Below, piece after piece: positions 1-5,728 of a stretch of DNA of 9,525 nucleotides. Made by a program: the position numbers and the translations under genes. Origin of the DNA: an uncultured Collinsella sp. (GTDB lineage Bacteria; Actinomycetota; Coriobacteriia; Coriobacteriales; Coriobacteriaceae). The notes beneath the pieces are model-generated. The model saw only the letters and a list, made by a program, of their open reading frames with translations, did not search any database and was not told the origin of the DNA. Each line of letters starts with the position of its first letter. Within the stretch, counting starts at the first letter, position 1. The DNA lies in the NCBI GenBank assembly GCA_934654765.1, contig CAKUGX010000070.1, positions 1-9,525 of the forward strand, in the 5' to 3' direction.

Positions 1-726
1 TTCCTGCGCGATACCACCATCTCCACGGCTCTTACCATGGCCTTCTTCTACCTGGTGACTGCTTTTGCTGCCTACATCGCAGATCCTGCGGTTGTTACTG
101 AGACTGCTGGCGGCGACAACGTGATTGTTTACGCCCTGACCTGCGCTCTGTCCTTCGCCGTCGGCGTCACCATCGTCTACAACGGCGTTCGCATGATCCT
201 TGCCGACCTGGTCCCGGCTTTCCAGGGCATCTCCAACAAGCTGATCCCTGGCGCCATTCCCGCCGTCGACTGCGCCGTCTTCTTCCCCTACGCTCCCACC
301 GCCGTCATCCTCGGCTTTGTCGCTTCCTTCATCGGTGGCGTGGTCGGCATGTTCATCGTGGGCGCTACCCTGGGCATCTTCATCATCCCGGGCATGGTTC
401 CCCACTTCTTCTGCGGTGCAACTGCCGGCATCTACGGCAATGCTACCGGTGGCCGCAAGGGCGCAGCTCTTGGCGCTTTCGTCAACGGCCTGCTCATCAC
501 CTTTGCCCCTGCTCTGCTCCTGCCTGTTCTTGACGTCTTCGGCTTCGAGAACACTACGTTCGGCGACTTCGACTTCTCCGTTATTGGTATTACGCTCGGC
601 CGCGCTGCCGAGGCCTTCGGTACCACCGGTGTCTACGCGATTCTCGCTGTCCTTCTGATCGTTGCCTTTGTCCCCAACTTCATCCACACCAAGGGCGCTG
701 TGATCAACCACGTTGAGGAAGAGTAA
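1..726 (+). CDS. ulaA: PTS ascorbate-type permease, EIIC component (UlaA/SgaT family), C-terminal part
   Basis: The reading frame is open from base 1 and ends at TAA 724-726, giving 241 residues; the family is about 465 long, so roughly the N-terminal half lies outside the window. The protein is an integral membrane channel that takes up L-ascorbate, or a related sugar acid, with phosphorylation by its EIIA/EIIB partners. Similarity to E. coli UlaA is recognisable from memory: RDTTISTALTMAFF matches the DNIVSTAIVMTIFF stretch, and GVRMILADLVPAFQGIS, LIPGAIPAVDCA and IIPGMVPHFF match GVRMFVAELSEAFNGIS, LIPGAVLAIDCA and IIPGFIPMFF. Hydrophobic segments lie near fragment residues 9-28, 43-62, 101-121, 123-137, 155-177 and 210-230. 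The tail is short and acidic (HVEEE). No EIIA or EIIB follows, so this is the last gene of its transcription unit, and a terminator comes 58 bases later. The substrate within the family (ascorbate or another sugar acid) is not proven. Confidence 0.88.
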   Translation, partial: FLRDTTISTALTMAFFYLVTAFAAYIADPAVVTETAGGDNVIVYALTCALSFAVGVTIVYNGVRMILADLVPAFQGISNKLIPGAIPAVDCAVFFPYAPTAVILGFVASFIGGVVGMFIVGATLGIFIIPGMVPHFFCGATAGIYGNATGGRKGAALGAFVNGLLITFAPALLLPVLDVFGFENTTFGDFDFSVIGITLGRAAEAFGTTGVYAILAVLLIVAFVPNFIHTKGAVINHVEEE

Positions 727-783
727 TCCAGGCATACGTTAAGCCCTAATCGGGCGGAGCTCCGATAACCGGCTCCTACACGG

Positions 784-825
784 AAGCGGTGACGTCTCAA
801 ATGAGGCGTCACCGCTTTTTGTTTT
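784..825 (+). terminator. Rho-independent terminator after the PTS permease gene
   Basis: A 15-bp stem pairs 784-798 with 803-817 (one G-U pair) around the four-base loop AAAT, followed by a T-rich tract to 825. It ends the permease transcript and so separates it from the transaldolase gene downstream. Confidence 0.93.
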
Positions 826-1050
826 GGAGTGGTTGTGAAAACGTGTTGACGAAGCATCGTCTCTGCGCCGTGAGTGGAATCAAACGCAATGAATGGCAAA
901 AACGTTTTGCCGCTGGGGTGTCGATATAAAAATGGTAAAACTTTAAAACCGTTCGCCGAGAAGATAAAAACCCGCAGCTCACGCCTTGATAAACATAGGT
1001 AAAGTGTTTAGCAGCTTAACGCCCGTATGCAAACGAAAGGAATCAGGCAG
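826..1050 (+). promoter_or_regulatory. Transaldolase upstream region with two candidate operators
   Basis: No gene is visible between the terminator and the transaldolase start. A 17-bp dyad at 895-911, GGCAAAA-ACG-TTTTGCC, has perfect 7-bp arms and looks like a repressor operator. TATAAA at 925-930 is a possible -10 just downstream, but no convincing -35 lies at the proper distance. TTGATA at 986-991 is another possible -35 without a good -10. A second dyad, GTTTAGC-A-GCTTAAC at 1006-1020 (one mismatched pair), lies 15 bases before the ribosome binding site. Dyads are seen directly; promoter and operator roles are inferred. Confidence 0.4.
1035..1041 (+). promoter_or_regulatory. Ribosome binding site deciding the transaldolase start
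   Basis: GAAAGGA lies nine bases before ATG 1051. The upstream in-frame ATG at 1027 has no comparable purine-rich site and the ribosome binding site lies downstream of it. Confidence 0.7.
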
Positions 1051-1755
1051 ATGGCAATCAAGGTGTTCGCTGACGGTGCAAACCTCGAGGGCATGCTCGA
1101 CATGTACGAGAACGGCAACGTTCAGGGCTTCACGACCAATCCGTCCCTCATGAAGAAGGGCGGCGTGACGGATTACCGCGCGTTTGCCAAGGAGGTCCTG
1201 GCCCACATCACCGATGTGTCCGTGTCGTTTGAGGTCTTTGCCGACGACGTTGAGACCATGGAGGTCGAGGCGCGCGAAATCGCTACCTGGGCCGATAACG
1301 TCTACGTCAAGATTCCGTGCGTGACCACCAAGGGTGAGTCCACCGCCGAGCTGGTCCGCACGCTTTCTGCCGACGGCATCAAGGTCAATGTCACCACCAT
1401 TTTTACGCCCGAGCAGGTCGACGAGATGGTCGAGGCCGTTGACGCCGAGACCCCGTCCATCATCTCGCTCTTTGCCGGCCGTATCGCCGATACCGGCGTC
1501 GATCCCATTCCGTTTATGACGGAGTCGGTCAAGAAGGCCGCCGCCAAGCCCAACTGCGAGGTCCTGTGGGCGTCCACGCGCGAGCTCATCAACATCTACC
1601 AGGCAGAAGCCTGCGGTTGCCAGATCATCACAGTGCCCAACAGCATCCTGGCCAAGCGCAAGAACATCGGCCGCGACCCGTACGAGGTCTCGCTCGACAC
1701 CGTCCGCGGCTTTGCCAAGGATATCGCCTCGCTCGGGTTCCATATCCTGCCGTAA
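1051..1755 (+). CDS. Transaldolase, short FSA/TalC-size family
   Basis: The 234-residue cytosolic protein is a Schiff-base class I aldolase-fold enzyme, expected to move a dihydroxyacetone unit between sugar phosphates in the pentose phosphate pathway. Visible landmarks: Asp8 in KVFADGA, Asn30 in GFTTNPS, the Schiff-base lysine Lys87 in VKIP, Arg144 in FAGR, and WASTRE at 173-178. The length matches fructose-6-phosphate aldolase (about 220). However, Glu61 (SFEVFA) and Phe141 (SLFAGR) are the residues of true transaldolases (E. coli TalB Glu96 and Phe178), where E. coli FSA has Gln59 and Tyr131, so transaldolase activity is the better prediction. The start at 1051 is chosen over an in-frame ATG at 1027 because GAAAGGA (1035-1041) sits nine bases before it and homologues begin at MAIKVFADG. 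It is alone in its transcription unit. Databases may call it FSA or transaldolase. Confidence 0.9.
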   Translation: MAIKVFADGANLEGMLDMYENGNVQGFTTNPSLMKKGGVTDYRAFAKEVLAHITDVSVSFEVFADDVETMEVEAREIATWADNVYVKIPCVTTKGESTAELVRTLSADGIKVNVTTIFTPEQVDEMVEAVDAETPSIISLFAGRIADTGVDPIPFMTESVKKAAAKPNCEVLWASTRELINIYQAEACGCQIITVPNSILAKRKNIGRDPYEVSLDTVRGFAKDIASLGFHILP

Positions 1756-1785
1756 CGCGAACACTGACTGCTCCGTGGGTTGTCC

Positions 1786-1857
1786 GCCCCGGCCTTTCCT
1801 TTCCCTATCGCTCACGCGCTTCGCGAGGGTCGCGCTAGGCAAAGGAAAGGCCGGGGC
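1786..1857. repeat. 72-bp palindromic element with perfect 17-bp arms
   Basis: GCCCCGGCCTTTCCTTT at 1786-1802 is the exact reverse complement of 1841-1857. The 38 bases between are themselves GC-rich and dyadic (CCTA at 1804-1807 against TAGG at 1836-1839; CGCG-CTT-CGCG inside). There is no T tract on either strand, so it is not a simple intrinsic terminator. It lies 30 bases after the transaldolase stop. It could be a REP-like interspersed palindrome or an mRNA 3'-end stabiliser. Confidence 0.7.
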
Positions 1858-1904
1858 TGCCGACACGGGCTTGCCAGTAGGTTCTGAGCTGAATAAGACT
1901 TGGT

Positions 1905-1939
1905 TGGTGCCGCCTCTTTGTTGGGGCGGCACCATTTTT
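1905..1939 (+). terminator. Rho-independent terminator of the transaldolase transcript
   Basis: TGGTGCCGCC (1905-1914) pairs perfectly with GGCGGCACCA (1925-1934) across a 10-base loop and runs into TTTTT (1935-1939). It acts on the plus strand only, because the opposite side has no T run. Confidence 0.88.
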
Positions 1940-1950
1940 GTTGCGGTATC

Positions 1951-2025
1951 TGCAAGTTTTTCTCAGTGCGTGACAAAAACTTGCAAAGTTTGCAAGTTCT
2001 TTCCATCGAGTGAGAAAAACTTGCA
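1951..2025. repeat. Two tandem 35-bp imperfect palindromes (TGCAAG...CTTGCA)
   Basis: Copy 1 (1951-1985) and copy 2 (1991-2025) are separated by five bases, agree at 27 of 35 positions, and each begins TGCAAGTT and ends AAAAACTTGCA. Within each, the ends form an A/T-rich stem of about 10 bp around a 13- to 15-base centre. The 15-mer TGCAAGTTTTTCTCA at 1951-1965 recurs exactly, inverted, at 2011-2025. The block is much more AT-rich than its surroundings. It fills the convergent gap between the transaldolase and tex genes and may serve as a terminator cluster or belong to an interspersed repeat family. Confidence 0.7.
1975..1998 (-). terminator. Probable terminator of tex (minus strand)
   Basis: Read on the minus strand, AACTTGCAA (1998-1990) pairs with TTGCAAGTT (1986-1978) across a three-base loop and is followed by a T run (1979-1975). 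The stem is AT-rich and spans the junction of the two tandem 35-bp palindromes. It lies about 60 bases after the tex stop codon, and no better candidate exists nearer. Confidence 0.55.
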
Positions 2026-2060
2026 AGTTCGACGATGGATGGCGGCGGCTCGCCCTTCTG

Positions 2061-4208
2061 TTACTTGCCCTGCACCATGGTGAGGGAGATCTTTTTGCGG
2101 TCGCGGTCGACCTTTTCGACCCACACCTTGACCGTGTCGCCGACGCGTACCACGTCGCTCGGGTGCTTGACGAAGCGGTTGGCCAGCTTGGAGATGTGCA
2201 CGAGGCCGTCTTGGTGCACGCCCACGTCGACGAAGGCGCCAAAGTCGACGACGTTACGCACCGTGCCCTTGAGTTCCATGCCCGGCTCCAGGTCGTCGAT
2301 GGAAAGCGCCGAGCGGCTAAAGACCACCTCGGGTGCGTCGTCGCGCGGGTCGCGTCCGGGCTTCTTGAGCTCGTTGACGATGTCGATGAGCGTGAGGGTG
2401 CCGCAGTCCAGGTCGCTTGCCAGCGCCGAGATGCTGCCCAGACGGCGCTCGATATCGGGCACGCCGCCGCGGCTGAGCTCGCTGGCCGCCACGCCGGCGC
2501 GCTCCAGGACGGATGTCGCCACCTCGTAGCTCTCGGGGTGGACGCTTGTGGCGTCGAGCGGATTCTTGCCGCCGCTAATGCGCAAGAAGCCTGCGGCGTT
2601 GAGATATGCCTTGGGTCCCAGCTTGGGGACCTTCTTGAGCTGGCGGCGATCGGTAAAGGCGCCGTTTTCCTCACGGTAGGCAACGATGTTCTTGGCCACG
2701 CTTGGCGTAATGCCCGACACGTAGCCCAGCAGGCTCGCGCTTGCGGTGTTGACGTCGACGCCCACGCGGTTGACGACGTCCTCCACCACGTGACCCAGCG
2801 TGCGCGAAAGCTCGGCTTGGTCAAGGTCGTGCTGGTACTGGCCCACGCCGATGGACTGGGGCGGGATCTTGACGAGCTCGGCCAGCGGGTCCTGCAGGCG
2901 GCGGCCCAGGCTCATGGCGCCGCGCACGGTGACGTCCAGGTCGGGGTACTCCTGGCTCGCGAGCTCGGAGGCGGAGTACACCGAAGCACCGGCCTCGTTG
3001 ACGATGGTGTAGCGCAAGCCGGGCGCCTGCTCGGCAATGAACTCCGAGACGACTTCCTCGGTCTCGCGGCTGGCGGTGCCGTTGCCGATGACGATGGTGT
3101 TGACGCCATCCTTTTTGACGAGGCGGGCGAGCTCGCGCTTGGTGCCGGCGACGTCGTGGCGCGGCTTGGTGGGGTAGACCACGCCGTGGTCGAGCAGCTT
3201 GCCGGTCTCGTCCATGACAGCGACTTTGCAGCCGGTGCGGTAGCCCGGGTCGAGCGCGAGCACGCGGGCGCCACGGACGGGACGCGCCGAGAGCAGGCCC
3301 TCGAGATTCTTGGCAAAGACGTTGATGGCCTCGGTCTGGGCGCGGACGGTGAGCCTGGCGCGGGCCTCGCGCTCCAACGAGGGGGCCATGAGGCGCTTGT
3401 AGCCGTCGGCGATGGCGGCGTCGAAGACCGGGGCGAAGACACCCTGGCGGCGGGGCCAGCGGCTGCCGAGGCGCGCCGTGGCGGCGGCGCCGTCGACGTT
3501 CACGCGTACGCGGAGCTTGCCCTCGCGCTCGCCGCGGTCGATGGCCAGCACGCGGTGGTTGGGGATGCGGCGCAGCGGCTCGTCAAAGTTGTAATAGGGC
3601 TCGTAGGGAGTCTTCTCAGCGGGGTCGGTTGCCTCGACGACGATATCGGCGGTGTTTTGCGTAAAGGCGCGCAGGTCGGCGACGTTCTCGGGGTCCTCGG
3701 CCACCGTCTCGGCCACAATGTCGGCCGCACCTGCGAGCGCTTTCTCGGCGGTGTCGAAGCCCGCCTCCTCGTTGACGTAGTCCGCGGCGGCATCGAGCGC
3801 GCTGCCCTTGGCCGATGCCTGCATGATGATCATGTTGGCGAGGGGCTCCAGACCGGCCTCGCGGGCCTTCTGCGCGCGGGTCATGCGCTTTTTGCGGTAG
3901 GGCTTGTAGAGGTCCTCGACGCGCTGGAGCTGCGTGGCCTCGCGAATCTGCTGCTCGAGCTCGGGCGTGAGCTTGCCCTGGGCGTCGATGAGCAGGATGA
4001 CGTCCTCCTTGCGCTGCTCAAGATTGCGCAGGTAGGACAGGCGCTCGTCGAGCGCGCGCAGGGCGACGTCGTCCATACCGCCCGTGGCTTCCTTACGGTA
4101 GCGTGAGATAAAGGGGATGGTGTTGCCCTCGTCGATGAGCTTGACGGCTGCCTCGACGTTGGCGGCCTTAAGGTTGAGCTCGCGGGCGAGCTGGGCGATA
4201 AGATCCAT
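2061..4208 (-). CDS. tex: Tex family RNA-binding transcription accessory protein (S1 domain)
   Basis: The 715-residue cytosolic protein has the full Tex architecture. An N-terminal helical Tex domain carries the signature IPFISRYRKEATGGMDD (about 31-47) and VEDLYKPYRKKRMTRA (97-112). A YqgF/RNase H-like domain begins VLALDPGYRTGCK (316-328). Helix-hairpin-helix motifs lie around 485-545 (ASASLLGYVSGITPSVAKNIV, then GAFTDRRQLKKVPKLGPKAY). A C-terminal S1 RNA-binding domain spans about 641-712 (GTVRNVVDFGAFVDVGVHQDGLVHIS). Tex is a widely conserved nucleic-acid-binding protein linked to transcription and RNA metabolism. The ATG at 4208 is chosen because AAGGAG (4218-4213) lies four bases upstream and homologues start at about MDLIAQLARELN; a longer in-frame start at 4340 would add 44 residues encoded inside a palindromic repeat. 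Length is within the family range. It is monocistronic and convergent with the transaldolase gene. Confidence 0.96.
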   Translation of the reverse strand: MDLIAQLARELNLKAANVEAAVKLIDEGNTIPFISRYRKEATGGMDDVALRALDERLSYLRNLEQRKEDVILLIDAQGKLTPELEQQIREATQLQRVEDLYKPYRKKRMTRAQKAREAGLEPLANMIIMQASAKGSALDAAADYVNEEAGFDTAEKALAGAADIVAETVAEDPENVADLRAFTQNTADIVVEATDPAEKTPYEPYYNFDEPLRRIPNHRVLAIDRGEREGKLRVRVNVDGAAATARLGSRWPRRQGVFAPVFDAAIADGYKRLMAPSLEREARARLTVRAQTEAINVFAKNLEGLLSARPVRGARVLALDPGYRTGCKVAVMDETGKLLDHGVVYPTKPRHDVAGTKRELARLVKKDGVNTIVIGNGTASRETEEVVSEFIAEQAPGLRYTIVNEAGASVYSASELASQEYPDLDVTVRGAMSLGRRLQDPLAELVKIPPQSIGVGQYQHDLDQAELSRTLGHVVEDVVNRVGVDVNTASASLLGYVSGITPSVAKNIVAYREENGAFTDRRQLKKVPKLGPKAYLNAAGFLRISGGKNPLDATSVHPESYEVATSVLERAGVAASELSRGGVPDIERRLGSISALASDLDCGTLTLIDIVNELKKPGRDPRDDAPEVVFSRSALSIDDLEPGMELKGTVRNVVDFGAFVDVGVHQDGLVHISKLANRFVKHPSDVVRVGDTVKVWVEKVDRDRKKISLTMVQGK

Positions 4209-4212
4209 GGAA

Positions 4213-4218
4213 CTCCTT
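4213..4218 (-). promoter_or_regulatory. Ribosome binding site deciding the tex start
   Basis: AAGGAG on the minus strand ends four bases before the ATG at 4208. This supports the short form of Tex over the extended frame that opens at 4340. Confidence 0.75.
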
Positions 4219-4290
4219 GCGTTTAAGGTGCGTTTGCAGCACAGGGCTACCAAGGATACCACCCGTCCCAAGACGACTGGTCTGGGCCTG

Positions 4291-4452
4291 CGCCACGAAA
4301 ACGGCCTATCTACTACGTTTGACCCGTATGGGTCGACCATACCTGGTTTTTCCGAAAATCGGCAAGCCGTCTACCTGCGGTTTTGATTTCGCGAAAATTG
4401 GCATGGTTGAGGGTGGTCGGCTAAACGTAGTAGATGGGCCCATTTCGTGGCG
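4291..4452. repeat. 162-bp palindromic element with 30-bp terminal inverted repeats (MITE-like)
   Basis: The left arm at 4291-4320 and the reverse complement of 4423-4452 agree at 27 of 30 positions; both start CGCCACGAAA and end ATCTACTACGTTT. The inner sequence continues the palindrome less exactly: TCGACCATACC at 4333-4343 against an inverted TCAACCATGCC at 4410-4400, and CGAAAAT at 4353 opposite a TTTCGCG stretch at 4387. The left half contains two smaller dyads, GACCC-GTAT-GGGTC (4321-4334) and GTATGG-GTCGA-CCATAC (4326-4342). It has no coding capacity. There is no clear target-site duplication. It lies just upstream of tex and could supply its promoter, or be a non-autonomous mobile element or a structured RNA. 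Confidence 0.75.
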
Positions 4453-4513
4453 AACGATTCAAGCCGAGGCGCAAAATGGCCCCCGGGCCAAGAAAATCAT
4501 AACCAACGTGGTC

Positions 4514-4548
4514 AAAAAAGCCCCGCGGCAGGAGGCTGCTCGCGGGGC
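4514..4548 (-). terminator. Terminator of the SDR-MFS-oxidoreductase operon
   Basis: On the minus strand, GCCCCGCG (4548-4541) pairs with CGCGGGGC (4527-4520) around a 13-base loop and is followed by TTTTTT (4519-4514). It lies about 73 bases after the stop codon of the last operon gene. Confidence 0.9.
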
Positions 4549-4620
4549 GAAGAAGAGGGGCTTATTTGTGGCGGGCCAAAGGGGCGTGGCGTAGGGTTTA
4601 CCGCGCCAGGCCCAAGCCCT

Positions 4621-5661
4621 TTACAGCTCGACGAGGTTGCCGGTCTCGGCGGCCTCCTTGACGGCGTTGAGAAGCGTGAGCGTCTTGACGTTGTCGGCGG
4701 GGGTCACGACGGGCTCGACCTCGCGGCGGACGACCTTCACAAAGTGCTTGAGCTGCATCTTGTGCGGCAGCGCCGGGTCGACGGCCGGGATCTCCATCTG
4801 CAGCGGCTTGTGCCAGTTAGAGGCGCCGTCATAGGAGAACTGGTGCAGGCGGGGCAGCGACAGGGCGCCCTTGGTGCCGCCGATAAAGTAGGCGTCGGCG
4901 TCGAAGGGACGGTACTGCGGGTCCTCGCGAGCGGTGGCCTCCCAGTTCCAGGGGCTGGCGGTGGCGTCGGAGATGGTCATGCTCGCAAGCGCGCCATCGG
5001 CAAAGCGGACGTTGACCACGGCGGAGTCCTCGGTCTCAAAACCGCGGGCGGCGCTGGACTGCATACCCTGGACGGCGACGGGCTCGCCCAGCAGGTAACG
5101 GAGCAGGTCGACATCGTGCACCAGGTTGACCAGGATCGGGCCGGCACCCTTCTTGCGGCGCCACTCGACGTCGAAGTACTCGTCGTTCTTATAGATCATG
5201 TAGTGGAAGCTCGACACGGTGAGCTTGCCCAGCTCGCCGGACTCGATGATCTCCTTGGCCTTGTTGACGAAGGGGTTGTGACGACGGTGCTGACCCACGA
5301 GCACGGGCACGCCGGCGGTCTCGGCCTCGGCGGCGAAGGCCTGGGCATCCTCGAGGTCGTTGGAGATCGGCTTTTCGACCAGCGGCACGATGTTGCGCTT
5401 GACGGCCTCGCGGGCAACGCCCAGGTGCAGGTCGTTGGGCGTGGCGATGATGACGGCCTCGGGCTTGACCTCGTCCATCATCTGGGCGGGATCGGTAAAG
5501 AACGGCACGCCGGCGGCCTCGGCCGTGGCGCGGGCGCCCTCAAAGGCGTCGGCGATGGCGACGAGCTCGGCCTCGGGCTCCTCGGTGACAAAGCGGATGT
5601 GGTTGCGGCCCATGGCGCCGGCGCCGATGACGGCAATGCGGACGGGGTTGAGCTCAGACAT
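4621..5661 (-). CDS. Gfo/Idh/MocA family NAD(P)-dependent oxidoreductase
   Basis: The 346-residue cytosolic enzyme has an N-terminal Rossmann fold with GAGAMG (13-18), Asp38 at the end of the second strand (favouring NAD(H)), ATPNDLH (73-79) and the family lysine motif EKP (96-98). A C-terminal dimerisation and substrate domain starts near residue 125 with HRRHNPFVNKAKEIIESGELG. The active-site His is probably His182 in NLVHDVDLLRYLLGE. Members oxidise or reduce hydroxyls on sugars, cyclitols and sugar acids. The usual DxGxH motif is here VNLVH, so the Asp of classical inositol or glucose-fructose enzymes is absent, placing it in a divergent subfamily. It is the third gene of the operon, starting 67 bases after the MFS stop, with AAGGAG (5672-5667) five bases before the ATG. 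The substrate is unknown. Confidence 0.9.
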   Translation of the reverse strand: MSELNPVRIAVIGAGAMGRNHIRFVTEEPEAELVAIADAFEGARATAEAAGVPFFTDPAQMMDEVKPEAVIIATPNDLHLGVAREAVKRNIVPLVEKPISNDLEDAQAFAAEAETAGVPVLVGQHRRHNPFVNKAKEIIESGELGKLTVSSFHYMIYKNDEYFDVEWRRKKGAGPILVNLVHDVDLLRYLLGEPVAVQGMQSSAARGFETEDSAVVNVRFADGALASMTISDATASPWNWEATAREDPQYRPFDADAYFIGGTKGALSLPRLHQFSYDGASNWHKPLQMEIPAVDPALPHKMQLKHFVKVVRREVEPVVTPADNVKTLTLLNAVKEAAETGNLVEL

Positions 5662-5690
5662 TTCGACTCCTTAATGCTGGTGGCGGTGGA

Positions 5691-5719
5691 ATGCGGCAAG
5701 GGGGCGGCCCTTGCTGCAT
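5691..5719 (-). other. Intercistronic hairpin between MFS and oxidoreductase genes
   Basis: GCAAGGG (5696-5702) and CCCTTGC (5708-5714) pair around a five-base loop. After one mismatched position the stem is extended by ATGC/GCAT on the outside (5691-5694 with 5716-5719). There is no T tract, so it is unlikely to terminate. It may stabilise mRNA segments or adjust expression between the two genes. Confidence 0.5.
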
Positions 5720-5728
5720 CAAGCAAAA

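Noticed and set aside
1..726. Galactitol-type PTS permease (GatC)
   Set aside because: Remembered GatC sequence does not align, while several blocks align well with UlaA.
925..930. TATAAA as a firm -10 for the transaldolase gene
   Set aside because: No acceptable -35 lies 16 to 18 bases upstream and there is no proper extended -10, so it is kept only as a possibility.
1027..1050. Upstream ATG adding eight residues to the transaldolase
   Set aside because: The ribosome binding site lies between this ATG and the one at 1051, and family members start at the latter.
1786..1857. Terminator function for the 17-bp palindrome
   Set aside because: Neither strand has a T tract after the stem, and a true terminator follows at 1905-1939.
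2010..4106. A 698-codon open frame on the plus strand opposite tex
   Set aside because: It mirrors the tex gene codon for codon, as expected of high-GC third positions. Its product is biased to Ala, Gly, Val, Asp and His without domain motifs, while tex on the other strand is an unmistakable family member.
4209..4340. Longer N-terminus for Tex
   Set aside because: The added 44 residues are encoded partly in the palindromic repeat and do not resemble Tex; a good ribosome binding site precedes the ATG at 4208.
4477..4490. Second small terminator, TGGCCC-CC-GGGCCA with T's on the minus strand
   Set aside because: The loop would be only two bases and the T run is four; the strong terminator at 4514-4548 already ends the operon.
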